A stretch of DNA of 64,000 nucleotides from Nonomuraea polychroma (GCF_004011505.1 NZ_SAUN01000001.1:1550001-1614000), one strand, 5' to 3'. Positions 21,822 to 31,563 are shown, numbered from the stretch's first letter. Program-made: numbers and translations. The notes: generated from the letters alone by a model not told the origin.

Positions 21822-24800
21822 TCGTTACTCTCCCGTCTGGCCCGGTGGGGCCGAGTTGAGGGTCGTGCCCGGCGCGCCGCGACCCGCCGGGCGGCGCGCT
21901 CCGTTCCGGCGGTGCGTCGCTCGCCGTCGAGGTGCGCCGCGAGCGTCCGTATGGTCGGGAAGCGGAACAGGCCCACGATCGGCACCTCGCGCCCGAGCGA
22001 GGCGGCGAGGCGGGCCTGGACCTGAGCGGTGGCGAGCGAGTGCCCGCCGATCTCGAAGAAGTTCGCGTCGGCGGAGACCCGCGGCAGGCCGAGGACCTCC
22101 CGCCAGATGCCGGCGACGAGGCGCTCGGTCGCCGTGGCGGGCTCCTGGCCATGCCCGGCCGCGGCCTGCGGGCGCGGCGTGGGCAGGGCGGCCCGGTCCA
22201 CCTTGCCGTTCGGCGTCAGCGGCAACGCCGGCAGGAGCATCAGCTCGGCCGGGACGGCGTAGTCAGGCAGGCTGGCCGCGAGGTGGCGGCGCAGCTCGCC
22301 GGCCTGGACGGCCGCGCTCTCCGGCACCGCGTAGGCGTGCAGGACCCGGCCGCCGGGCTGCTCGGCCACTCTCGCGGCGGCGGCCCGGACACCGGGATGC
22401 GCGGCCAGCGCCGCCTCGATCTCGCCGAGCTCGACCCGGTAGCCCCGGATCTTCACCTGCTCGTCGGCCCGCCCGGCCAGCACCACCCGGCCCTCCGTGT
22501 CATAGCGGCCGAGGTCCCCGGTGCGGTAGCGGGCCGTCCAGCCGTCCGGCTCGCGGGTGAAACGCAGCCGGGTGAGCTCGTCGTCCAAGTACGCCTCCGC
22601 CAGGCGCCGGCTCCTGACCACCACCTCGCCCAGTTCCCCCACGGCGGCCGGAGCGCCGTCGGCGTCCAGCACGAGCAGCTCCGCCCCGTCCACGCCGCGG
22701 CCGACCGGCACCGGGTCGCCGGTGCCCGTCACCGGGGTGGTGATGTCGTACACGGCCTGCGCCTGGGGCGTCTCGGTGGTGCCGTAGGTGTTGACCAGGC
22801 GAGCCTTCGGCGCCACCGCCGCGAACCTGGCCACCTCCGCATAGGTCAGCCGGTCCCCGCCGAACAGCACCAGCCGCAGGTCGGGCAGCTCCACCCCGGC
22901 CGCGGCGATCAGCGTGGCGAGCTGGGGCGTCAGGTGCGCGACCGTGATGGCCCGCTCGCGCAGCCACGCCGCCAGCCGGGCCGGGTCGCGGACCCGGTCC
23001 TGGCCCGGCACGTGCAGCGTCGCCCCCAGGGTCAGCGGCGTGCAGGCGTCCCGCAGCAGCGGGTCGTGCGCCAGCCCGGCCAGCAGCGCGAACCGGTCGT
23101 CCGCGGTCAGCTCGAATTCGGCCGCGTACCAGGCCAGGAAGCGGGCCAGCGGGCGCTCGGCGGTCCGCACCGGCTTCGGCTCGCCGGTGGTGCCGGAGGT
23201 GAACGACAGATATCCGCGCCGCTCGAGCGGCACCGGGAACGGCACCTCCCTCGCCGGGATGGCCGGCTCCGGAAGATCGGCCGGTTCGCTGAGCCCGGCC
23301 GCCTCGGTGAGTCCGGCCAGCTCGGGAAGCCAGGCCAGTTCGGCGGGCACCGGCACGCCGGGGCAGGCGATCAGTGCGCGGGCCTCGGCGGAGCGGGCCT
23401 GGGCCGCCAGGCGGGCGGGCGGCAGGGCGGAGTCGAGCACGGCCCAGCGGGCTCCGGCCCCCAGGACGCCGAGCATCAGGGCAGGCAGCTCGCACGTGCG
23501 GGCGGCCAGGATCGCCACCGTGTCGCCCGGACGCACCGCCGCGGACACGGCGTCGCCGGTCGCCGCCACGAGCCGGACCAGCTCGGCATAGGTCAGCTCG
23601 CCGTCCTCACCGGCGACCGCCGCCCGATCACCGCCGGCCCGCCCGCGAGTGTCCCGCACTTGATCACCGCCGGCCGGCGCGAGAACGCCCAGGTTCTGTC
23701 CGGCCTGCGTGAGCATGCGTTCCACCACTCCGGGGCCGTCCCAGGCGGGGAGCGGGCCGGTTCCGTCCGGCAGCCTCGTCCGGCGCCGCCCGTCCTGCCC
23801 GGGAGGGCGCCCGGGACGGAGGGACGCGCGCCGGACCGGCCGTCCGGGAGCGGCGACCAGGTCGCCGAGGATCCGGAGGTAGCCTCCGAGCAGCGCCTCG
23901 ATCCGCTCCCCCTGGAACAGCCGCGGGTTGTACACGGCCTGCAGGACGTACCGCCCGTCCCGTTCCCCGACGTACACGGTCAGGTCGAACAGCGCACCCG
24001 GCAGCCCCGGCAGCAGCGGGACGGCCGTGACGCCGGGCAGCTCCAGCCGTGGCTCGGTGATGTCGTACATGTTGAACAGCACCTGGACCAGCGGGTTCCT
24101 GGACAGGTCGCGGCCGGGGCCGAGCCGGTCGACCAGCCGCTCCAGATGCACGTCGAGATGCGCCAGCGCGCCGGACAGCGTCTCCTGACAGCGCTTCACA
24201 TGCGCCTCGAAGGTCTCGCCGTCCTCGACCCGCAACCGTACCGGCAGCACCTGCACCAGGCACCCGACCAGCGGGTGGAAGGCCGGATCGCGCCGGTCGG
24301 CGACCGGCGCCCCGACGATCAGGTCGCGCTGCCCGGTGAGCCGCCGCAGCACCTGCGCGAACGCCGCCAGCAACACCGCGTACGGCGTGCTGCCCAGGCG
24401 CGCGGCCAGCGTGCGGACCCTGGCGCTGACGGCGGCGTCGGCCTCGGCGGAGGCGCCGGCACCCTCGAACGTCTGCACGGCCGGGCGTGGATGGTCGCGG
24501 GGCAGGTCGATCACGCTGGGCGCGCCCTCCAGGTGGTCCTTCCACCACTCCAGGTCCGCCTCCTTGTCCCGCCCGTCGAGGTAGGCCACGTACCCGGCGA
24601 ATGACGTGCGCAGCGGCGTGAGCGCGGCGCGGCGGTAGGCGCGCCCGAGGTCGTCGTAGAGCACCCGCTGCGACCAGCCGTCGAACACCAGGTGGTGCGC
24701 CGTGATGGCCAGCACGTGTTCCTCGTCGGCGATGCGCAGCAGCCGGGCCCGCCACAGCGGCCCCGCCGCCAGGTCGAAGGCGAGCCGGGCCTCGGCCTCC

Positions 24801-26902
24801 AGCCGCTCGCCCACCTCCGGTTCCGTCACGTCCTCCACCGGCAGCGGCACCGGGCCGGGCGGCGACACGGCGACGGCCGGCACTCCGCCCGACTGCGGGA
24901 TGCGCCACCTCAGCACCTCGTGCCGCTCGGCCACCACCGCCAGGGCGGCGCGCAGGGCGGTGACGTTCAGCGGTCCGGACAGGCGCTGCGCCATCGCGAT
25001 GTTGTGCGCGGACGTGCCGGGTGCCAGCCGCTCCACGAACCACATCCGCCGCTGCATCGCCGACAGCGCGGCCGGCGACGCGGCGAGCGGCTCCTCCCGC
25101 ACCGGCGGAGCAAGATCGACCAGGCGGGCGATGCCGGCCACGGTACGGCCCGCGAGCACGTCGCTGACCTCGATCTCCTTGCCGAGTCCGGCACGCAGCA
25201 GCGCGGTCAGGCGCATGGCCACCAGCGAGTGCCCGCCGGACGCCAGGAAGTCGTCATCCGGCCCCGGCTCGCCGGTCCCGAACGCCTCGGCCCAGGCCGC
25301 CGCGACGCCGCGCTCGGTCTCGCTCGCCGGGGGCCGCTCCGGCCCGTACTCCCGCGGCGCGCCGTTCGCCGGGGACGCCGCGCGGTGGGCGCGCAGGGCC
25401 GGCATGTCGATCTTGCCCGCCACCGTCAGCGGCAGCGCGGCCAGCCGCACCACCCTGGTGGGAACCATGTACGCGGGCATGCTCTCCAGGCAGTGGGCCC
25501 GCACGTCGTCGATGCCGGGCGCGTCCTCCGGCGCCAGGTAGGCGGTCAGCTCCTTCAGCCCCGCCGGGCCGGCCGTCACGTCCGCCACCGCCTGCCGCAC
25601 CCCGGGATGCGCTCGCAGCACCGCCTCGATCTCGCCGATCTCGACGCGCTGGCCCTGGACCTTCACCTGCCGGTCCAGCCGCCCGATGAAGCCGATGCGG
25701 CCGTCGTCCTCCAGGACGACCTGGTCCCCGGTGCGATACATGCGCGCCCCGGGCCCGCCGTACGGGTCGGGCACGAACCGCTCGGCCGACAGCCCCGGCC
25801 GGTCCAGGTAGCCGCGTGCCAGTTGCGGGCCGCCGATGCACAGCTCCCCTGGCGTGCCGGGCGGGCAGGGCTGGAGCACGTCGTCGAGGATGTACGCGTG
25901 GCAGCCCGGCAACGCGTACCCGATCGGCAGCGGCCTGTTCCAGACGCCCGTCAGTTCGGTGCCGACCACGCACACCGTGGTCTCGGTGGGTCCGTACCAG
26001 TTGTGGAAGCGCCGCCCGCCCGTCGCCCAGCGGGCCACCTGCTCGGGCCCGGCCGGCTCGCCCGCGGTGAGCAGGTCGCGAAGCCAGGGCAGCCGGTCCG
26101 GCTCCAGCAGCGGCAGCAGGGCGGGCGGGATCGTGCCCCAGGTCACCCGGTGCCGCTCCAGGAAGCGCTGGAGCCGGGCGGGATCGACCCGGTCCTCCTC
26201 GGGGATGAGCATCACGGACCCGCCCCGCGCCAGCGGGGCGAAGATGTCCAGCACCGACACGTCGAACCCGAGCGCGGCGAACCCGATGGACCGGCACTCG
26301 GCGTCGAGCTCGAACACCTCGCCCGCCATCGTCACGAAGGACACCACCGAGGCATGGCTCACCACCACCCCCTTGGGCCGCCCCGTCGAGCCCGAGGTGT
26401 AGAGCACGTAGGCCGCCGCGCCCGGCGGCGTGACACACGCGGGCGGCTCGCCCCCGGCGGCGTACGCGGGCGACGGGCCGGGGGGTTCGACGCGCGCGGG
26501 CGGCTCGCCGCCGCCTGGCCGGCGCGCCGTCTCGAGCCGGACGGGGAGCCCGGCCAGCAGGCCGGTGCCGGTCTCGTCCGCGACGACCGTGGTGATCCCG
26601 GCGTCCTCGATGATCGCGCCGAGCCGACGGCGCGGGTGCGAGGGGTCCAGCGGCACGTACGCGCCCCCGGACATGAGGACGCCGAGCACGCAGACCAGCA
26701 GGTCAGGAGTGCGTCGATGGCAGATGCCGATCCGGACCTCAGGCCTGGCCCCGAGGTCGCGCAGCCGGTGCGCAAGCGCCGCCGCTGCGAAGACCAGCTC
26801 GCGGTAGGTCAGGCCGTGGTCCCCCTGCCACACGGCCGTCGCGTCCGGAGTGCGCTCGGCCTGCGCCAGGACGAGGTCATGAAGAAGCGCCCTGTTGGTC
26901 AC
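21818..26902 (-). CDS. NRPS A-T-C-A-T, initiation plus first elongation module
   Basis: A 1694-residue NRPS that begins directly with an A domain (about 5-510), so it loads the starter residue. That pocket reads D-V-L-T-L-A-W-V-C-K, suggesting a hydrophobic or aromatic residue but matching no code I know. A carrier (GGHSLVAM) and a C domain with canonical HHLVFDGWS follow. The second A domain (about 1110-1590) belongs to a different branch: it has SFTSGTTGEPKP, LAHDPLLRD in place of FDxxVWE, and NTYGTTET in place of YGPTE. Its pocket reads D-P-R-H-L-G-T-Q-A-K, resembling fungal Lys2 (alpha-aminoadipate reductase) codes. A carrier (IGGHSLATA) ends it, handing over to the PKS encoded next. The GTG start lies 12 bases after the thioesterase gene. 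Confidence 0.92.
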
Positions 26903-26914
26903 CGTGTGCCCCCG

Positions 26915-28264
26915 TTACCCTGCCTGTTCGGCCGGCATGTCGAATCTCAGCCGCACCCTGTCGTGCGGCACAGCGACTGCTCCCAACGCTTCTCCCCGTG
27001 AGGTGTGCAGAGGCAGGTGTACGACCCGCCACCGGGCCAGCCGGTCCAGCCCCGGACCGCACTGGGCATGCCAGGGGCCGGGATCGGCGAGGTCGGGAAA
27101 GCTGACCGCCGCGGGATCGGTCCCCTGGCCGGCGGCGGCCATCAGCGCCCGTTTCGCGGTGACGGCGCGCAGCGCCAGCCACCGCCGGTCCTCCTCGGCG
27201 GCGTCCTCGATCTGCTCGCGCTCGTCCCCGCTCAGCTCGGCCAGGCCGCTGTCCGGCCCGCCGACATCCAGCGCGCGCAGGATGGACACCCCGATCCCGG
27301 GCTCAGGTGCGGCGAGCACCGAAGCCGGGCCGTCCGCGTGGCTCGTGCCGACCGCGGCCACCAAGGTCGGGTCGTCCGTGTGGCTCGTGCCGACCGCGGC
27401 CACCAAGGTCGGGTCGTCCGTGTGGCTCGTGCCGACCGCGGCCACCAAGGTCAGGTCGTCCGTGTGGCTCATGCCGACCGCGGCCCGGCCGGCGTAGCGG
27501 CGCAGGACCGTGGCGTGGTCGGCGGTCCGGCCCATCCAGAGATGGAGCTCGTCCTGCTCGGGCAGGGCGTGCTCGGCGGCCAGGTCGGCGGCGATGAGCG
27601 CGGCCAGCTCGGCGGGGCGGTCCTTGACGAACAGGTGACCGCCGCGCAGCGTGCGCAGGCGGAAGCCGGCGGTGGTGTGCCTGGCCCAGCCGAGCATCTC
27701 CGCCGCGCCGACCTCCTCGTCGTCCAGGCCGGTGAAGGCGACGATGGGGGAGTCGATCGGAGGCTCGGGGGCGAAGGCGTAGTTCTTGATCCAGGTGAAG
27801 TCCGACCGCAGCACCGGCATCATCAGTTCCCGTAGCTCCGGCATGTGCTTGAGCTCGGGCAGCGCGCCCGACCTGCGGACGAGCTGGTCGATGAAGGCGT
27901 CGTCGGGCAGGTCCACGGAGGCCGCCAGCGGCACCCGGCGATCCGGCGGGTGCGCACCGCCGACGTAAAGTCTCGACGGCCGGCGCAGGCCGCGCCGGCG
28001 CAGCTCGCGAACCACCTCGAAGGCCAGCCGGGCGCCCATGCTGTGGCCGTACAGGGCGTACGGCTCGTCCGTGGCGGGCGCCACCTCGTCGGCGATCTCG
28101 GCGATGGTGAAGGCCGGCGGTTCGGCGATGCGGCTCTCCCGGCCGGGTAGCTGGACGGGGACCACGGTGAGATGGGCGAGCTCGCGGAGGAGTCCGGTGT
28201 AGGCGCTGGCGCCTCCGCCGGCGTACGGCAGGCAGAACATCGTGCGGGCGGGGCGTGGATCCAT
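26915..28264 (-). CDS. type II thioesterase fused to a degenerate PPTase-like domain
   Basis: A 449-residue fusion at the head of the operon. Residues 1-235 are a type II editing thioesterase, starting FCLPYAGGGASAY, with the triad Ser75 (GHSMG), Asp about 181 and His210 (GGHLF). Residues about 238-445 resemble an Sfp-type phosphopantetheinyl transferase: LHLWMG at the start, VGMSHTDDLTLVAAV like the SHS motif, PGIGVSIL where GVDIE is expected, and TAKRALMAAAG where KEAxxK is expected. The Mg-binding Asp (Ser327) and Glu (Arg372) and the second Lys (Ala376) are lost, so this domain is probably not an active PPTase. The SHT motif is tandemly repeated by a 42-bp DNA repeat. The first half is certain; the PPTase assignment is an inference from motif order. 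Confidence 0.85.
   Translation of the reverse strand: MDPRPARTMFCLPYAGGGASAYTGLLRELAHLTVVPVQLPGRESRIAEPPAFTIAEIADEVAPATDEPYALYGHSMGARLAFEVVRELRRRGLRRPSRLYVGGAHPPDRRVPLAASVDLPDDAFIDQLVRRSGALPELKHMPELRELMMPVLRSDFTWIKNYAFAPEPPIDSPIVAFTGLDDEEVGAAEMLGWARHTTAGFRLRTLRGGHLFVKDRPAELAALIAADLAAEHALPEQDELHLWMGRTADHATVLRRYAGRAAVGMSHTDDLTLVAAVGTSHTDDPTLVAAVGTSHTDDPTLVAAVGTSHADGPASVLAAPEPGIGVSILRALDVGGPDSGLAELSGDEREQIEDAAEEDRRWLALRAVTAKRALMAAAGQGTDPAAVSFPDLADPGPWHAQCGPGLDRLARWRVVHLPLHTSRGEALGAVAVPHDRVRLRFDMPAEQAG
27331..27485. repeat. 42-bp in-frame tandem repeat (about 3.7 copies)
   Basis: Units start at 27331, 27373, 27415 and 27457 (the last is 29 bases). They differ by only a few bases and encode a 14-residue unit AAVGTSHTDDPTLV on the minus strand. 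The repeat multiplies the SHT-containing motif of the PPTase-like domain. A unit of 14 codons keeps frame, so copy number can vary without breaking the protein. Confidence 0.93.
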
Positions 28265-28290
28265 GGGGTGGGGATCCTGCGCCGCCGCGG

Positions 28291-28413
28291 CTAGCTGGCC
28301 GCTGATCGTCCAGCACCTCCCCTGCGGGGAGTCGCCGTCCGCGGCGCGTGCGGCCTGGGTAACGATGTCGATCGGGGGATTCGTCGCTGAATACAGAGGT
28401 CGTCAACCGCCAT
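28291..28413 (-). CDS. possible 40-codon leader ORF ahead of the NRPS-PKS operon
   Basis: An ORF of 40 codons starts at ATG 28413, with GAGGAG and a spacing of about 9 bases, a better ribosome site than that of the thioesterase gene. It ends with TAG 27 bases before the thioesterase ATG. The product is basic and Arg/Pro-rich (MAVDDLCIQRRIPRSTSLPR then RPHAPRTATPRRGG) and matches no family I know. It contains one TTA leucine codon, the rare codon read by the bldA tRNA in streptomycetes. It lies within the transcript expected from the promoter at 28517-28545. It may be a leader peptide or chance. Confidence 0.35.
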   Translation of the reverse strand: MAVDDLCIQRRIPRSTSLPRPHAPRTATPRRGGAGRSAAS

Positions 28414-28516
28414 GTTACGGCGCTCCTCGACAATTACTCAGAAACAACTCGAATAGGGAGCTGTACGAACAGTCGCGACAAAGCGTGTGATCTCACGCCG
28501 TTGCACGACATCAACT

Positions 28517-28545
28517 CTTATATCGATGTTGACGGTTGGAGTCAA
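28517..28545 (-). promoter_or_regulatory. sigma70-type promoter of the NRPS-PKS operon with overlapping inverted repeat
   Basis: On the minus strand TTGACT (28545-28540) and TATAAG (28522-28517) are separated by exactly 17 bases, a near-consensus housekeeping promoter in a locally AT-rich stretch. Transcription would start near 28509, giving a leader of roughly 245 bases before the thioesterase gene. The -35 box lies within a perfect inverted repeat GTTGAC-N7-GTCAAC (28528-28546), a plausible operator for a repressor or activator. Confidence 0.6.
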
Positions 28546-29455
28546 CGGCGCGATTAGCGGGCGCCGGTTACCTGCTGGAGGCTTAGTAAATTCAGCCCCG
28601 GGGGCCTCTTGTGTCGCTGGACGTTCGATGATAGTGGGCCGAATGTACAATATGACCGTAAATAGGATTCGGGCAACCGAAACCTATCGGCAAGATTTGA
28701 TCTGTTTGGTCGTTTTTATCCGGTCTGGGGGTGTTCGTCGCAACCTCTGGAGGGAAGGGCAGGCCTGTCGGAGTGTGGCACCGCCTTGCGTCGTCCCCTG
28801 ACAACCCTCGCAACAAGCTCTGCATGGCGAAGTAAGAAGAATCCCCGGCCGTCCGGCACCGGCCGCGTCCTGCAGTCCGCCCACACGACTCCGGACTCAT
28901 TTGTCGCCCGGTCCGTCAAGTCGCGATGAACCATTCAAGTATCGGTCAGGCCGATTGCCCTGGCGCCCTAATCCAGGCTCGGGTCGCACCGAAACTCCGG
29001 CTCGACGTGCGAGGTCGAGGCGGCGCTCGTGCGTGGCAGGGCTCTCGCGGATGGATTATCCGCTGATTCCCAAAAGAATTCTTGAATCAATTTCCCGGCG
29101 ACCGTGCCGGGCGGTCCACCGGACAAAACCAATTCATTCGATAATCAAACACGGCTCCCGGGAGACTGCCGGTGGAGCCGCGATATCCGCGAACGCCGGT
29201 AAACGAGCGATCCTCGCATTCCCTCATTGCCGCCCGCGCCGGCCGTGCTCGGCGCACGGCCGGGGCGGCGCACAGCACGGCGTGCGCACAGCTCCTCGAT
29301 CAGGTCATCACCTCACCGGGACCTCGCTCCAGGAGACACGCCGGTCTCCGGTCGCATGGGGCCGCGCAGGCGGCGCATGGCCTCGACCCTGTCCATGCCG
29401 GGCAGGCACACCGTGTCCGGCGTGGACTCGGATACGGCTTGACCGCTCCTGCGAC
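28546..29455. other. 910-bp non-coding region upstream of the NRPS-PKS promoter
   Basis: I see no convincing gene on either strand. The stretch 28600-28740 and parts of 29040-29160 are clearly less GC-rich than the surroundings. An imperfect inverted repeat at 28662-28687 is the only strong structure. The region separates the operon promoter from the preceding minus-strand hydrolase gene and could hold regulator sites or a decayed gene. Confidence 0.5.
28662..28687. promoter_or_regulatory. imperfect inverted repeat, possible operator
   Basis: ATAGGATTCGG (28662-28672) and CCGAAACCTAT (28677-28687) form two 11-base arms with one A-A mismatch and a GCAA loop. It lies about 115 bases upstream of the -35 box of the operon promoter. 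No T-run follows on either side, so an operator is more likely than a terminator. Confidence 0.4.
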
Positions 29456-30439
29456 CTAACCGCCCGCGGAGAGTCGTAAGTCGTGCACGCGCTCCCACCG
29501 CTGCGCCGTGACGATCTTGGCGGTCAAGTCCTCCAGGTCGTAGACGATCGACCACCGGGTGTGGTGCTGAGCGACCCTCCTGAGCAGCTCCATCGCGTCC
29601 GTGTCGCCGCCTTCGGCGAGGAGCCGGTAGCGGCGGTCGGCCAGCTTGGCGGCCCGGTCGGCGCCGCTCATCGTGATGTTGGTGAGGTAGCGGTCGTCGA
29701 TGACGTTCATGCGGCCGTCGCCGAACTCGACGACCGCGGACCTGCCCGCCCGGTCCGCGATCAGGTAGTGGAGCTGCGGTCCGCCGGTGAAGTCCAGGTC
29801 GTAGCGGCGCATCAGGTCGATCGCCTCGGGCACGGTCGCGGCTCTGTCGAGCATGAGCCGGATGATCCGCACGCCGCTCACGGTGGGGCGTCCGGGGGTG
29901 GGTGCGGGCAGCTGCGCGTCGGGCGTCTGGGCCAGTCCGACGGCGAGCCCCTTCTCGTTCATGCCGTCGAACGGGGTCAGCACCGCGTGCGCCAGCCGCC
30001 GCCGGTCCTGGGCGGCGCTCAGGTCCGGCCGGGCCCCCGTTGGGAACAGGTAGGAGACGTCGGCCAGGGAGAGCGAGGCGTAGCCGTCGGGCGGGCGGGC
30101 GTGGACGACCATGGCCGGGTTGGGGTCCCAGTCGAAGTTCCTGCCGAACTCGCCGGGCCGGTGGAACAGCGAGCACGCCCAGCCGGTGTCCTTCCTGGCC
30201 AGCTCCGCGTCGGTGAGCGGTGCCTCGGCGTCGTAGCCGCCGTGGTAGGTCATTTCGTACAGCGGCATATCGTCCAGCCGGCGCAGGCTGGCCGCCGTAC
30301 GGGCGATCTGGTCCTCCGTCTGCCTGAGAAGCCCCCGGGGGGCCGCGGAGGAGGGCGTCGGCGGCGCCACTGCGGGCGCGCACGCCACAGAGGCCGCCAG
30401 GGTCAGAGCCGACAACACCGCCACGGCAGGGGTCCGCAT
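29456..30439 (-). CDS. exported Ntn-hydrolase, linear amide C-N hydrolase / choloylglycine hydrolase type
   Basis: A 327-residue protein starting at ATG 30439, chosen because GGAAGG lies about 12 bases upstream and the product then begins with a signal sequence (MRTPAVAVLSALTLAASVAC). An in-frame start also exists at 30517. The signal ends with a Cys that could be lipidated, though the lipobox is imperfect. The Ntn-hydrolase core shows Cys89 in GWACSLF followed by GRNFDWDPN, the pattern of conjugated bile-salt, acyl-homoserine-lactone and penicillin-V acylases and of C45 acyltransferases. These cleave or exchange linear amide bonds. It lies upstream of the NRPS operon on the same strand, 1.2 kb away, so a role in product maturation or resistance is possible but unproven. 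Confidence 0.72.
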   Translation of the reverse strand: MRTPAVAVLSALTLAASVACAPAVAPPTPSSAAPRGLLRQTEDQIARTAASLRRLDDMPLYEMTYHGGYDAEAPLTDAELARKDTGWACSLFHRPGEFGRNFDWDPNPAMVVHARPPDGYASLSLADVSYLFPTGARPDLSAAQDRRRLAHAVLTPFDGMNEKGLAVGLAQTPDAQLPAPTPGRPTVSGVRIIRLMLDRAATVPEAIDLMRRYDLDFTGGPQLHYLIADRAGRSAVVEFGDGRMNVIDDRYLTNITMSGADRAAKLADRRYRLLAEGGDTDAMELLRRVAQHHTRWSIVYDLEDLTAKIVTAQRWERVHDLRLSAGG

Positions 30440-30534
30440 GCTTGTAGTGTGCCTTCCGGCGCCCGCCGTGTCACCCGTCAACCAGACGACTAGGGCCTGT
30501 TCCGGAGTTGAGATCATCTCGAACCGACAATGGA

Positions 30535-31563
30535 CTACCAGGCAGGCGCGTCCTCGCCCGCCGTGCTCTCCCGGACGATCAGCCGGTGGGGCACCACGAT
30601 CTCGGCGGGCGCGGCGGCGGTGCCGTTGATCGCTTCGAGGAGGGCGTTCACCGCCCGGCGCGCGATCTCGCCCTTGTCCGGCGCAACCGTGGTCAGGCTG
30701 GGCGTGCTGTACTGCCCCTCCTCGATGTCGTCGATGCCGGCCACGGCCACGTCGTCGGGGATGCGCCGCCCTGCCCTGGTCAGGGCCCGCATCGCGCCGA
30801 GGGCCAGCAGGTCGTTGTAGCAGAACACGGCGTCGGGCGGCTCGGGGAGCGCCAGCAGCGACTCCATGGCCTCGGCGCCGAGCCGCCGGTGGAAGTGCGG
30901 GGTGGACACGATCAGGCGTTCGTCCACCTCCAGGCCCGCCCGCGCGAGCGCCTGCCGGTAGCCGGCGGTGCGCAGCTGCGCGGTCTCGCCGGTCGCATAC
31001 GGCTGGTCGCCGATGGCGGCCACCCGGCGGCGGCCGAGGCCGAGCAGGTGGGCGGTGCCGTCCCGGGCCGCTGCCACGTTGTCCATGGCCACGTGGTGGA
31101 AGCTGCCGTTGAAGATGTGCTCGCCGAGCAGCACGATCGGTATCCGGTTGCCCCGGGCCCGCAGCTCCTCGGCCGACACGGTCAGAGGGCTCAGCAGGAG
31201 CCCGTCGAACATGGTGGCCCGCGAGTCCCTGCCGAGCAGCTCTCGCTCGCGATCACCGTCGCCGTCGGTCTGGTCGATCATCACCACGTAACCGTGCGCG
31301 CGGGCCGCGGTGATCACCTCCCGGGCCAGCTCGGCGAAGTACGGCACGTCCAGCTCGGGCACCACCAGGGCGATCATCCCGGTGCGCCCCTGCTTGAGGT
31401 TGCGCGCGATCAGGTTGGGGCGGTAATCGAGCTCGTCGAGCGCCGCCTGGACCCGGGCACGTAGCTCGTCGGAGACCGGCGCGTAGCCGTTGACCACGTT
31501 GGACACCGTGCGGATCGACACGTTCGCCCGCTTGGCGACGTCGCGCAGGGTTGCAGCGGCCAT
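30535..31563 (-). CDS. LacI-family transcriptional regulator
   Basis: A 342-residue LacI/GalR repressor. The N-terminus is a classic LacI helix-turn-helix (ATLRDVAKRANVSIRTVSNVVNG), followed by a periplasmic-binding-like sensor with GMIALVVPELDVPYFAEL and a C-terminal GIDDIEEGQYSTPSLTT core. It is transcribed divergently from the sugar ABC locus beginning at 31693. The 129-base gap contains two copies of a palindrome ending TGCAACGTTGCA. It most likely represses the ABC, GH2 and BNR genes and perhaps itself until a mono- or disaccharide binds. Confidence 0.92.
   Translation of the reverse strand: MAAATLRDVAKRANVSIRTVSNVVNGYAPVSDELRARVQAALDELDYRPNLIARNLKQGRTGMIALVVPELDVPYFAELAREVITAARAHGYVVMIDQTDGDGDRERELLGRDSRATMFDGLLLSPLTVSAEELRARGNRIPIVLLGEHIFNGSFHHVAMDNVAAARDGTAHLLGLGRRRVAAIGDQPYATGETAQLRTAGYRQALARAGLEVDERLIVSTPHFHRRLGAEAMESLLALPEPPDAVFCYNDLLALGAMRALTRAGRRIPDDVAVAGIDDIEEGQYSTPSLTTVAPDKGEIARRAVNALLEAINGTAAAPAEIVVPHRLIVRESTAGEDAPAW

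Noticed and set aside
29313..30383. Overlapping minus-strand frame in the Ntn-hydrolase region
   Set aside because: Arg/Pro-rich shadow frame; the hydrolase frame has the signal peptide and catalytic Cys motif.
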